Assembly (NCBI GenBank): GCA_964554185.1
Contig: CAZKNJ010000007.1
Coordinates: forward strand, 1 to 64,000
Length of the DNA: 64,000 nucleotides
Direction: 5' to 3'
DNA from: CAZKNJ01 sp964554185
GTDB lineage: Bacteria > 4484-113
The notes beneath the pieces are model-generated. The model saw only the letters and a list, made by a program, of their open reading frames with translations, made no database searches and was not told where the DNA came from. The first letter of the stretch is position 1. Each line of letters starts with the position of its first letter. Positions 48,580 through 57,712 of the stretch are shown piece by piece. A program made the position numbers and the translations under genes.

Positions 48580-49467
48580 ATGGAAAAGCGCAGTAACCTG
48601 ACGAAAATCCTGGTAGTGGTGCTTCTATTTGTGGTGCTGGCAGCGGTGGCGGCCTTCATGTTCATGCGCTCCCGCCCGCAGCCCGCCAAGCCGACGCCTC
48701 CTCCGGCCACGACGCAGGCGGAACAGGCGGCGCCCCAGCCGGAAGCACCCGCTGAAAAGCCGGCCCTACCGCTGGAGGCTGAACCGGTTGCCCCCGCCCC
48801 GGAAGGTGCGGCGCACGAGGCTGAGAAGCCGGTGGAAGCCCCTGCTGTACCAACCGAACCGGCTCCACCGGCTCCGGCTGCCGGCGAAAAGCCCGAGAAA
48901 GCGCCTCCGCCCGCGGCCGGACCCAAACCGCCGCCTGAGGCGAAGCCCGCCCCCGAAGCGGCCCCCCCTGCCGAACCTGCCGCGCCGGCCAAGCGCCCGG
49001 AGCGCAAGCAGGAGCTGCCCAAGATCAGCTTCATGGACGAGGAAGTTGACGAGCAGTTCCGCGAGTCCCGGTTCTTTGTGATGAACGACGTGGTTCCGTC
49101 CAAGAACCCGTTTGTTCCGATGAAAACCTTCGTTCCGCCGCGCTCGCTTGGTGGCAAGCCCGAGCAGCTCGGCCCCGGCTTTTCCCCCGGAGGCACGCTA
49201 ACCGGCGGCGATAACGGCGAGATACCGCTGCTTCCGCTCCCCGGCGAAACGCTGGGGGACGTGATTCCCATAAAGCTCATCGGAGTTTCCACCGGCAGCC
49301 AGAGTGCCACCGCTCTATTTGAGGTGGACGGCGAAGTGATGCTCTACCATCCTGGCTGGCTGGTTGGCAGTGATTACGTGTTCGTCGGTGCCCAGTTCGG
49401 CAAGGCGAACCTCTTTAACCGTAAATCTAATCGGATTATTCAGCTTGCATCGGGAGAAACCTTATGA
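48580..49467 (+). CDS. pilP: PilP-like inner-membrane/periplasmic linker protein
   Basis: 295 residues. One N-terminal helix (about 9-29) instead of the lipobox of proteobacterial PilP, then a 110-residue Pro/Ala/Glu linker (about 33-145) able to span the periplasm, and a C-terminal ~130-residue domain with KNPFVP and the PilP/GspC-like beta-sandwich pattern (IKLIGVSTGSQSATALFEVDG). By position between pilO and pilQ and by architecture it is the PilP equivalent connecting PilNO with the secretin. Confidence 0.82.
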   Translation: MEKRSNLTKILVVVLLFVVLAAVAAFMFMRSRPQPAKPTPPPATTQAEQAAPQPEAPAEKPALPLEAEPVAPAPEGAAHEAEKPVEAPAVPTEPAPPAPAAGEKPEKAPPPAAGPKPPPEAKPAPEAAPPAEPAAPAKRPERKQELPKISFMDEEVDEQFRESRFFVMNDVVPSKNPFVPMKTFVPPRSLGGKPEQLGPGFSPGGTLTGGDNGEIPLLPLPGETLGDVIPIKLIGVSTGSQSATALFEVDGEVMLYHPGWLVGSDYVFVGAQFGKANLFNRKSNRIIQLASGETL

Positions 49468-51950
49468 AGCAAGTGCTGAGAACAACGGGCAACCTGGCGT
49501 TTGCGCTAATCGTGCTCGCTGCTTTCGCCGCGTCCAACCTCTATGCTGGCGAAATTACCGGCGTAGAGTCTCAGAACCAGGGCGACAGTGTGGTCGTCAG
49601 TGTTCTGGCGGATGAGGAGCTGGAGTACAGCGACGCGGTGGACTACGCCGAATGGCTGCTGCGGGTTGACTTCCCCGGCGCCACCTTGGGGACCGCCGCG
49701 CAGGCGTCCATCTACGACTTCCCGCAGGAAGTCGCCGACTGGGTGAGCGGTTACCGCCTGGAGCGGACGGAAGCGGGTAGCCGGCTGGTGCTCGTACTCG
49801 GCGAGCGGGCGGTTCCCCTCAAGATCAGGATTGACCGCGAAGGGAATCGGCTGGGGATTATCATCCCGACGGGAGACGGCGCCGCCGAGAACGTGATACT
49901 GGTGCCGCTCGGCTTCACCGATCCGCCCGCCACCTTCTGGGAAGTCGCCGCTAACGGCTCTTACCGCGTCATGCCACTGGCGATGGAGACGGAGGAGGGC
50001 GGCAAGCCGGTGCAAGTGACTGAGGTTGAGCCGACTCCGCGCCCGGAGCCGGCGGAAGCCGCCAAACCGGCGCCCGCGCCGGAAATGTCGGCAGGATTAC
50101 AATCCTTCCTCATTCCCCCGGGCATTGAGAAGCGGCCGGAAAACGGCGCAGTGCTCGGACTGGAAGAAGAAGCTGCACCTGTTGAAGCGCCCAGGTCGTT
50201 TGACGTGAAGTCCGGCGAAAGCGAAGAGGCTACGCACAACTACAGCTACTCCGACTTCGCCCCGCGCCCGAAGCCTGCTCCGGCCGCCGAAGCAACTCCT
50301 GCAGTTGAGGAGAAACCTGAGCCTGCCGCCGAGCCGGTGGCCGCAGAAACGCCCAAGGAAGAGGCGGCTGTCTCCAAGGCTCCCGAGGCTCTTGCCGGCC
50401 TGCCGAAGGAAGAGCTGATGAAGCTCGCCGAGGCACCGGGTGAGACCGTGCTCACGGTGGACGAGCAGGGCGCCACGCTCAGCGAGGAAGCTGAGAGCTT
50501 CGCGCCCGAGGTTCCTCCGGAAGCCGAAGCGGAAGTCGTGGACCCGCCGAAGTTCGCCTGGGTGCCGTCCGACGAGCGCCGCAAGCGCGACCAAGAGGAG
50601 GGGCGTGGCTGGGGCGATGGACCCAATCCCTGGGATGTGGGCAAAGACCGGATGGGGCCGCCGCTTCCGCCCAAGTCTTTCCTGGAAGAATCACCGTTTG
50701 AACGCGAACGCATCACCTTTGAGTGCGTTGACGCACCGATAGCGCAAGCGATTACGCTGATGGTGACGTCGACACCCTTCAACGTCATCGTCGAGTCCGG
50801 CGTCTCCGAGGCCAAGGTCACGCTGTCCTTCAAGGACACCCCGCTAATGCAGGCCCTTGACACGGTCACCGCCGCCAACAACCTTCTGTACACCATCCGA
50901 AATGACACGATCATTGTCGGTACACGCGATAACATTGGCCGCCGCCTTGGAGGATATGTAACCAGGACATTCAGGCTGGACTACTCCGACGCCGAATCCG
51001 TCAAACAAGTCCTGGTTGACAACGGGATCGTGGCAGAGACTAACATCGGCGTGTACAACGGCGAGAGCATCGACTTAGGCATCAAGACCGGCGGTACTTA
51101 CCTCTCCGAAGGCGAAGGTGGAGTGAACGCGGGCGACATCCGCGAGATAACCAGCCTGCTGTCAACCGCCCGGTCCAACACGCTGGTCGTGACTGAGACG
51201 CCGGAACGGATGGAAACAGTCGCCCGCATCATTGAGGAGATCGACCACAAGCCGAGGCAGGTCACACTGGAGACCTCTATTGTTGAGCTGACCGAAACTG
51301 GCATGAAGACCCTGGGATTCGAGATTCCTAACACCACCAACATCCCCATCAACGAAGGCCCCGGCGCATCCGCCACCGGAATTCCGCTGGGCACCTGGAT
51401 GCAGACGCTGTACCGTGACCCGATGTCCATTGCCGCGGTGTTGAATCACCAGATTGAGCTGGGCAACGCGCGCATACTCTCGCGCCCGAACCTTAGCTCG
51501 ATTGACGGGCGGCAGGCTATTTACTTCGCTGGCCGCCTGATCCCCTACATCACGCGTCCGGCGGTTGAGACCGGCGGAACCTACACGCCGCCGCAGGTGG
51601 AGTTCCAGGCGATTGGCATCGTGCTTTCGTTCAAGCCGCGCGTGGACCGCGACGGTGCAATCACGATTGAGGTTAACCCCTCGGTGTCGACGCTGCTCAG
51701 GTTTGTGGATGTGGGGCAGGGCACGCAGGCCCCGGAGTCGCAGACGCGCCAGGTCACTGCGACCGTGCGCGTGCGCGACAAAGAGACCTTCGTGATTGCG
51801 GGCCTCTTGTCCGAGGAAGAGCGTGAAAACCTGCGCAAGGTGCCGCTGCTTTCGGAGATTCCGCTCTTTGGTGAGCTGTTCACCAAGCGCGAGACATCCA
51901 AGGAGCGCACCGAGATTATGGTATTCGTGACCCCGGTGCTTCACGACTAG
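49464..51950 (+). CDS. pilQ: type IV pilus secretin PilQ
   Basis: 828 residues. Signal peptide to about residue 28, one AMIN domain (about 29-125) for peptidoglycan binding, a long Pro/Ala/Glu-rich unstructured span (about 170-400), the STN/N0 domain (about 413-490), N1 domain with VTETPERMETVARIIEEIDHKPRQV, and the C-terminal secretin barrel domain with VPLLSEIPLFGELF. It forms the outer-membrane gate for the pilus, proving a diderm cell. ATG overlaps the pilP stop (ATGA). Confidence 0.95.
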   Translation: MKQVLRTTGNLAFALIVLAAFAASNLYAGEITGVESQNQGDSVVVSVLADEELEYSDAVDYAEWLLRVDFPGATLGTAAQASIYDFPQEVADWVSGYRLERTEAGSRLVLVLGERAVPLKIRIDREGNRLGIIIPTGDGAAENVILVPLGFTDPPATFWEVAANGSYRVMPLAMETEEGGKPVQVTEVEPTPRPEPAEAAKPAPAPEMSAGLQSFLIPPGIEKRPENGAVLGLEEEAAPVEAPRSFDVKSGESEEATHNYSYSDFAPRPKPAPAAEATPAVEEKPEPAAEPVAAETPKEEAAVSKAPEALAGLPKEELMKLAEAPGETVLTVDEQGATLSEEAESFAPEVPPEAEAEVVDPPKFAWVPSDERRKRDQEEGRGWGDGPNPWDVGKDRMGPPLPPKSFLEESPFERERITFECVDAPIAQAITLMVTSTPFNVIVESGVSEAKVTLSFKDTPLMQALDTVTAANNLLYTIRNDTIIVGTRDNIGRRLGGYVTRTFRLDYSDAESVKQVLVDNGIVAETNIGVYNGESIDLGIKTGGTYLSEGEGGVNAGDIREITSLLSTARSNTLVVTETPERMETVARIIEEIDHKPRQVTLETSIVELTETGMKTLGFEIPNTTNIPINEGPGASATGIPLGTWMQTLYRDPMSIAAVLNHQIELGNARILSRPNLSSIDGRQAIYFAGRLIPYITRPAVETGGTYTPPQVEFQAIGIVLSFKPRVDRDGAITIEVNPSVSTLLRFVDVGQGTQAPESQTRQVTATVRVRDKETFVIAGLLSEEERENLRKVPLLSEIPLFGELFTKRETSKERTEIMVFVTPVLHD

Positions 51951-51963
51951 GGGGTGTGACGCG

Positions 51964-52917
51964 ATGGGTGTGCTGAAAAGACTCGCTGCCTGCGTGGCGC
52001 TGCTGGTATTGTGTGCAGCGCCAGCGCAGGCGGCTTCATACTGCGGGGATATCTACCTCGGTTTCAGCCTTGGTTCCCAGCTAACGGGAATGATGGGCGC
52101 CAACATGGGCGACTTCAGCTCTATGGCGCAGCAGATGTCCGTCCCATTCAAGGGCAAGGTCGCCTACTGCGACGGGGGATTCCGCATTGATCTTGACGTA
52201 CCGGCGCTGGCGGACCTGGCGCAGGGCGGGCAAGCCGGGCGCTTCCAGGTGCTCACCATCCTGGTGGACAACGACCAGACGCGGTTCACGCTGCTCAACC
52301 ACGAGCAGCGCCGGGCTTACCGGCTGACCGTCCCGCCGGAGTACCAGGAGTTGCTGGGCCCCCGCGACCCGATGGAGGCGCTGACCAGCAAGGAGTTTGT
52401 CCAGGCGTTCGCCGAAGGCGGGGTGCGGGTGCGAAGCACCAAGCGCTTGAAGGGCCGCAACTTCAGCGGGCTCAAGACGACAGGCATGCAGATAACCTTC
52501 AGCGTTGACCTCCCCAAGGAAGATCTCAAGAGGATGCGGGAAGCCGGGGTTGACTTCGACAGCACCTTCATCCTGCGCTTCTATCTGGAAGAGGAGAGCC
52601 AGTTTCCCCTGCTCTACGAGCTGGAATCCTCAATGGTGAACTTCTCCTTTGAGGTCATCAATATCAGCCTGGAGCCGCTGCCCGACGTGATGTTCCGCGT
52701 GCCTGACTACTACGTGACGGAAGACTTCTCCGTCGCCGACCTGGAGCAGTTCGTCAACCAGCTTGCGTCTGACATCATGGGCTACGCGGGGAGTATCGAG
52801 CTTCCGCCGGAAATCAAGCAAGAAATCGAGAACGCCGCCGGGGAGGAGCCTCTGGGCGGCGAGGATGAAACTCCAAAGCCTCATACCGGCGGACGGATAT
52901 CCGGTATCCCCGGCTAG
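51964..52917 (+). CDS. exported protein of unknown function at the end of the pil operon (LolA-like fold possible)
   Basis: 317 residues. Cleavable signal peptide (about 1-23, ending AQA-A). The mature part alternates strands with a YRLTVPPEYQELL motif and FRVPDYYVTEDFSV, similar in feel to LolA/DUF4412 outer-membrane lipoprotein carrier-like proteins, but without decisive motif. The last ~40 residues are Glu/Pro/Gly rich. It follows pilQ by 13 bp and precedes the terminator, so it is co-transcribed and may help secretin or pilus-protein delivery; that is inference. Confidence 0.7.
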   Translation: MGVLKRLAACVALLVLCAAPAQAASYCGDIYLGFSLGSQLTGMMGANMGDFSSMAQQMSVPFKGKVAYCDGGFRIDLDVPALADLAQGGQAGRFQVLTILVDNDQTRFTLLNHEQRRAYRLTVPPEYQELLGPRDPMEALTSKEFVQAFAEGGVRVRSTKRLKGRNFSGLKTTGMQITFSVDLPKEDLKRMREAGVDFDSTFILRFYLEEESQFPLLYELESSMVNFSFEVINISLEPLPDVMFRVPDYYVTEDFSVADLEQFVNQLASDIMGYAGSIELPPEIKQEIENAAGEEPLGGEDETPKPHTGGRISGIPG

Positions 52918-52944
52918 TGCAACGAAACTCACTTTGAGCGTGCA

Positions 52945-52970
52945 GGGGCGGCAAGAGGCCGCCCCGTTTT
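52945..52970 (+). terminator. Rho-independent terminator of the pil operon
   Basis: GGGGCGGC-AAGAG-GCCGCCCC followed by GTTTT, 27 bp after the last stop. Confidence 0.8.
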
Positions 52971-53015
52971 GCGTTGTGCTAAAATGCTTGCCTCAATACT
53001 GACAAGGAGAATTGG

Positions 53016-53906
53016 ATGTTTCGAATCGGAATCACACTGATATTTGCTTTGCTGCTCGCCGCAGTTGTCGGTTCCTGCACCATTACCCCCGACACCTACG
53101 TGCTTGCGACCGCCGGCAGCACCAAAGTGACGCTGAAGGATATTGAGGACCACCCCAACTTCAAGATGATGGTAGAGGAGATGGTCGTCCGTAAGATTGC
53201 CGCCGGAAAGGCTCGCGAGGCCGGAATCCACGTGGACGAGGCTGAGGTGAAGAAGCGCATGGACGAGATCAAAGAGCAGATCGGCCCCGGAGAAGCATGG
53301 GAGAACTACCTCCAGATGAACGGCATGACGGAGGAGATGGCCACTGAACAGATTCGCGCCCACTTGGAAATGCTGGACTACCTGAAGTCCAAGGTTGAGG
53401 TCAAGGAGGAGGAGGTCAAAGCCGCCTTTGACCAGAATCCCGACTTCTACCGCGAGCAGTACGCGACAGAGAACAACTTGACCGCGGACGAGGCCGACTA
53501 TCTCACCTATGAAGACCTCAAGGACTACCTGATTGAGCAGTACACCTTGAACCAGGCCTACCGCGACTTCCAGAGCTTCGTGGAGAAGATAAAGGAAGAG
53601 GCCGACATCAAGTACTTGTGGATGTCGCCGGAGCTGCGTAAGCTGCTTGAGACCAAGCCCGCAGAGGTGAAGGAACCAGCGGGCGGGCCCGTCGATATCC
53701 AGGAGAACGGCTCCGGAGAAGATCAGAACCAGCCTGCGGCTGAAGGCGAAGGCCAGACTGCAGCAGAAGGTTCGGCCGAAGGCGAGAAGGGCGCTGAGGC
53801 CGGGTCGGCTGATAATGGCGCCAAAGACGAAGGTGGCGCCAAGGCTGATGGTGGCGCCGAGGCCAAGGGCGGCGATTCCGGCGAAAAGAAAGAAACCGGC
53901 AAATAA
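53016..53906 (+). CDS. SurA-N-like lipoprotein without PPIase domain
   Basis: 296 residues. Lipobox VGSC with C21. Residues 30-205 form a helical SurA/PrsA N-terminal chaperone fold (VTLKDIEDHPNFKMMVEEMVVRKIAAGKAREAGI, EVKEEEVKAAFDQNP), but no parvulin domain follows. The last ~75 residues are Glu/Gly/Ala-rich and disordered. It could be a membrane-anchored chaperone for exported proteins. ATG with AAGGAG upstream. Followed after 113 bp by a second SurA-like gene. Confidence 0.75.
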   Translation: MFRIGITLIFALLLAAVVGSCTITPDTYVLATAGSTKVTLKDIEDHPNFKMMVEEMVVRKIAAGKAREAGIHVDEAEVKKRMDEIKEQIGPGEAWENYLQMNGMTEEMATEQIRAHLEMLDYLKSKVEVKEEEVKAAFDQNPDFYREQYATENNLTADEADYLTYEDLKDYLIEQYTLNQAYRDFQSFVEKIKEEADIKYLWMSPELRKLLETKPAEVKEPAGGPVDIQENGSGEDQNQPAAEGEGQTAAEGSAEGEKGAEAGSADNGAKDEGGAKADGGAEAKGGDSGEKKETGK

Positions 53907-54019
53907 GCTGGGTGCTCTGCGAAAGCTGGTGGCTGTCGCGTGTGGCTCGCCGCCGGGCGCAAGTCCGGCTCCACGCCCCGCGTATCTGCGTCCGGCATTT
54001 CCGCCATTGGAGGAGAACA

Positions 54020-54895
54020 ATGACTGCGCGTCAGAAGCGTGAAATACTGATACTGGCGATTGTGATTATCGTTGCAGCCGGGGCCGGCATGGCCTACCGG
54101 CAGTTAACCTCCGGCGGCGCCGGGGACACCGGCGCACCCGCCAAGCCCCGCAAGACCGCGCCCACCGACATAGTCGCCCGGGTGGAAGGGCAGGAAATTA
54201 CCCGCGCCACGTTGGACAAGTACTACGGCGTGACGCTGGGCCTGCACGGCCTCGATGCGGCGACCGTGCCCGACACGATGCAGCGCCGGCTGATGGCGAG
54301 CTCGTTGAAGCAGATTATTGATGAGAGAGTGCTGGCAACGGCAGCTGCCAGCCGCGGGGTGGAAGTCACCGAAGAAAAAGTGGCTGAGATGGTGGAGCAG
54401 GCCAAGAAGGCCTTCGCCTCGGAAGAGGAGTTCGCGGACAACCTGAACAACGACCTCGGCCTGACGGTGGATGAACTCAAGGAAATGCTCTACTACCAGC
54501 GGCTCGCCGAGGAGGTGCGCCAGACCTTCGCCGACGGGCTTGAGGTGGCGGACAGCGAGATTGACCAGCGGCTGAAAGAGTACGAGGGGATGCTCAAGGA
54601 TCACCCCGGGGGCGAAGTGGCGTTGCCCTCGCGCGACGAAGTGAAGGCCGAAGTGGCGTTCGGCAAGGCCGACCAGCTCTACACCGAGTGGCTGGACGGA
54701 GTGGTCGCGGCCGCCAACGTGGAGATTGTGGACAAGTCGCTTATCGAAGAGGCGCAGCCGCAGATGCCCGAAGGCCACCCACCGATGGACCAAATGCCGC
54801 AGATGCCGCCGGGCCATCCGTCAACAGATGCGCCCCAGTTGCCCGAAGGCCATCCGCCGGTGGAGCCGCCCGCGGATAGCGGCGCCGGCGCGTGA
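54020..54895 (+). CDS. membrane-anchored SurA-N-like protein with Gly-His-Pro tail
   Basis: 291 residues. One membrane helix at about 9-26 as signal anchor, then a SurA-like helical domain (VARVEGQEITRATLDKYYG, IDERVLATAAASRGVEVTEE). No parvulin domain. The C-terminus repeats PEGHPP / PPGHPS / PEGHPP between about residues 252 and 283, a His- and Met-bearing Pro-rich tail that might bind metal. ATG 54020 with GGAGGAG; the 36 preceding open codons are a frame extension without ribosome binding site. Paired with the lipoprotein upstream. Confidence 0.75.
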   Translation: MTARQKREILILAIVIIVAAGAGMAYRQLTSGGAGDTGAPAKPRKTAPTDIVARVEGQEITRATLDKYYGVTLGLHGLDAATVPDTMQRRLMASSLKQIIDERVLATAAASRGVEVTEEKVAEMVEQAKKAFASEEEFADNLNNDLGLTVDELKEMLYYQRLAEEVRQTFADGLEVADSEIDQRLKEYEGMLKDHPGGEVALPSRDEVKAEVAFGKADQLYTEWLDGVVAAANVEIVDKSLIEEAQPQMPEGHPPMDQMPQMPPGHPSTDAPQLPEGHPPVEPPADSGAGA

Positions 54896-54948
54896 GCCGG
54901 TTCACAATCTCTCTGTGCCCGGATTTCATTTCGCGCGCCCGTTGGGTG

Positions 54949-54954
54949 TATAAT
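54949..54954 (+). promoter_or_regulatory. -10 box of ppdK
   Basis: TATAAT preceded by TG, with a start near 54962 and a leader of about 45 nt including a T8 tract. Confidence 0.5.
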
Positions 54955-55006
54955 CCCACGCGCTAAGTTTTTTTTCCTTCGCAAACTCCGGTAAATGGGG
55001 GTAACA

Positions 55007-57676
55007 ATGTCTGACCAGTGGGTCTACTCGTTCGCAGAAGCTGACGGTACCAACAAGGACCTTTTCGGCGGCAAGGGCGCGAACCTCGCCACTATGACCT
55101 CTTTGGGGCTGCCGGTTCCACCCGGTTTCACCCTTACCACCAAGGCCTGCCTGCGCTACTTTCAGGACGGCGGCAAGCTCGCTGACGAAATCAAGGATGG
55201 AGTGCAGGAGAAGGTTGCGGTGCTGGAAACCGCGCTGGGCAGGACTTTCGGCAACTCGGCGCAGCCGCTGCTGGTGTCGGTGCGCTCCGGGGCGAAGTTC
55301 TCCATGCCGGGAATGATGGACACCATCCTCAACCTCGGCCTGAACGACCAGACGGTGGAGGGCCTGGCGAAGCTCACGACCAACCGCCGGTTCGCCATGG
55401 ACTCCTACCGCCGCTTCATCCAGACCTTCGGCGAGGTGGTGCTGGGCATCCCTCTGGAGGAGTTTGAGAAGCTTCTTGTCGGGATCCGGGAGAAAGCCGG
55501 CGTCAAGTTTGATTACGAGATTCCCGCCAAGGCGCTGGAGAAGCTGGTGGCCCAGTACAAAGAGGTGGTGAAGAAGCACACTGGCGCCGGGCTGCCACAG
55601 GACCCGATGGAGCAGCTGTACATGGCCATCTCGGCCGTGTTCCGTTCTTGGAACACCCCCCGCGCCATTACTTACCGCATGCTCAACCACATCCCCGACG
55701 ACCTCGGCACCGCCTGCAACGTGCAGGCCATGGTCTTCGGCAACATGGGCGACCGCAGCGGCACCGGCGTGGCGTTCTCGCGCAATCCGAGCACCGGCGA
55801 GAAGAAGATATACGGCGAGTTCCTCGTGAACGCGCAGGGCGAAGACGTGGTCGCCGGCATCCGCACTCCGCAGGACATCCAGTCGCTGCACGACGTGATG
55901 CCGGAGCAGGCGAAGGAGCTGTTCGCCATCATTGAAGGGCTGGACCAGCACTTCAAGGATATGCAGGATATCGAGTTCACCATTGAAGAAGGCAAGCTCT
56001 ACATCCTGCAGACTCGCAACGGCAAGCGTACCGGTGCGGCCGCGCTGCGCGTCGCGGTTGAGTCCTTTGAAGAAGGCTACTACGACAAGGAAGAGGCGCT
56101 GATGCGGGTGGATCCTGCCGCGCTGGATCAACTCCTGCACAAGCAGGTTGACCCCAAGGCCGAGGTTAGACCGGTGGCCCGGGGCCTGAATGCCAGCCCC
56201 GGCGCGGCAGTGGGGCAGATAGTGCTGGACCCCGACACGGCGGTGGAGCTGGCGGCCAAAGGCCAGAAGCTCATCCTCGTTCGCAGTGAAACCACTCCCG
56301 ACGATATTCACGGCCTGAACGTCAGCGAGGGCGTGCTCACCGCCCGCGGCGGCATGACCAGCCACGCGGCGGTGGTAGCCCGCGGCATGGGCAAGCCCTG
56401 CGTGGCCGGCTGCTCCGAGCTGTCCATTGACGAGAAGACCGGCGCGGTCACCTTCAAGGGCCACGACGGCGTGCTGAAGGCCGGCGACTGGATGACCATT
56501 GACGGCACCACCGGCGGAGTGTTTGAAGGCAAGCTCCCGCTGGTTGACCCGCAGATTGGAGACAGCTTCGCCAAGTTCCTGGGCTGGGCGGACGAAGCCC
56601 GGCGGCTGGGCGTGCGCACCAACGCCGACAACCCGGTGGACACCAAGCGCGCCTACGAGTTCGGCGCCGAGGGCATCGGTCTGTGCCGCACCGAGCACAT
56701 GTTCATGGAGCAGGAGCGCCTGCCGCACGTCCGGGCGATGATTCTGGCGGAGACGGAGCAGGAGCGGCGCCAGCACCTGGCCAAGATCAAGGAGTTCCAG
56801 AAGGAGGACTTCATCGGCATCTTCCGCGAGATGCACGGCCACCCCGTGACCATCCGCCTGCTGGATCCGCCGTTGCACGAGTTCCTGCCCCACGGCGAAG
56901 AGGAGATCAAAGAGGTCATCCGTTCCGTCAAGGGCGATGTCACCGGCGCCGAATTGCAGAAGCTGATGGCGCGGGTGCTCAGCCTGCACGAGGCCAACCC
57001 GATGCTGGGCTTCCGCGGCTGCCGCCTGGGCCTCATCTACCCCGAGATTAACGAGATGCAGGTGGAGGCCATTCTGGAGGCTGCGGTAGAGGTGAAGCGC
57101 AGCGGCGAGAAGGTTGACCCGGAGATAATGATCCCGCTCATCGGCGCGAAGTCCGAGTTGGCGATTATTGAGAAGAAGCTGCGCTCCACGGCCGAAGCGG
57201 TGTTTGCGCGCATGGGCGAACGCGTGGAATACAAGTTCGGCACGATGATTGAAGTCCCGCGCGCTGCGTTGACCGCCGACGAGATTGCAGAAATCGCCGA
57301 GTTCTTCAGCTTCGGCACCAACGACTTGACCCAGATGACGCTGGGCATCTCCCGTGACGACGCCGAGGAGAAGTTCCTGCGCCAGTACGTGGCCATGGGC
57401 ATCTACCACGCCAACCCCTTCGCCGAGCTGGACCAGGTCGGCGTCGGGCGGCTGGTGGCGATGGCGGTGGAGGATGGGCGCCGGGCGCGCCCCAAGCTGA
57501 AGATCGGCATCTGCGGCGAGCATGGCGGCGACCCGCCGTCCATTGATTTCTGCCACCGGCACGCGTTTGACTATGTGAGCTGCTCGCCGTTCCGCGTGCC
57601 CATCGCGCGGCTGGCGGCGGCGCAGAGCGCCATCCGCGAAAAGCGCGGCGCGGCCGAAGGCCACTCAACAGCGTAA
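55007..57676 (+). CDS. ppdK: pyruvate, phosphate dikinase
   Basis: 889 residues, the normal size. N-terminal ATP-grasp domain (VYSFAEADGTNKDLFGGKGANLATM), central phosphohistidine domain with H453 in GGMTSHAAVVARGMGKPCVAG, and the C-terminal TIM barrel with C836 in GICGEHGGDP for enolpyruvate protonation. It interconverts pyruvate + ATP + Pi and PEP + AMP + PPi. With eno directly downstream it can serve either PPi-linked glycolysis or gluconeogenesis. ATG 55007 is preferred over the GTG-like extension at 54995, with GGGGGT before it. Confidence 0.96.
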   Translation: MSDQWVYSFAEADGTNKDLFGGKGANLATMTSLGLPVPPGFTLTTKACLRYFQDGGKLADEIKDGVQEKVAVLETALGRTFGNSAQPLLVSVRSGAKFSMPGMMDTILNLGLNDQTVEGLAKLTTNRRFAMDSYRRFIQTFGEVVLGIPLEEFEKLLVGIREKAGVKFDYEIPAKALEKLVAQYKEVVKKHTGAGLPQDPMEQLYMAISAVFRSWNTPRAITYRMLNHIPDDLGTACNVQAMVFGNMGDRSGTGVAFSRNPSTGEKKIYGEFLVNAQGEDVVAGIRTPQDIQSLHDVMPEQAKELFAIIEGLDQHFKDMQDIEFTIEEGKLYILQTRNGKRTGAAALRVAVESFEEGYYDKEEALMRVDPAALDQLLHKQVDPKAEVRPVARGLNASPGAAVGQIVLDPDTAVELAAKGQKLILVRSETTPDDIHGLNVSEGVLTARGGMTSHAAVVARGMGKPCVAGCSELSIDEKTGAVTFKGHDGVLKAGDWMTIDGTTGGVFEGKLPLVDPQIGDSFAKFLGWADEARRLGVRTNADNPVDTKRAYEFGAEGIGLCRTEHMFMEQERLPHVRAMILAETEQERRQHLAKIKEFQKEDFIGIFREMHGHPVTIRLLDPPLHEFLPHGEEEIKEVIRSVKGDVTGAELQKLMARVLSLHEANPMLGFRGCRLGLIYPEINEMQVEAILEAAVEVKRSGEKVDPEIMIPLIGAKSELAIIEKKLRSTAEAVFARMGERVEYKFGTMIEVPRAALTADEIAEIAEFFSFGTNDLTQMTLGISRDDAEEKFLRQYVAMGIYHANPFAELDQVGVGRLVAMAVEDGRRARPKLKIGICGEHGGDPPSIDFCHRHAFDYVSCSPFRVPIARLAAAQSAIREKRGAAEGHSTA

Positions 57677-57712
57677 TCCGCCCGCAAGGGCGTTTGAACA
57701 GGTGGTGCTGGT

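Noticed and set aside
54926..57664. A 912-codon open frame antisense to ppdK
   Set aside because: Long antisense frames are expected opposite GC-rich genes; the product is low-complexity Val/His/Leu/Arg-rich and ppdK is unmistakable.
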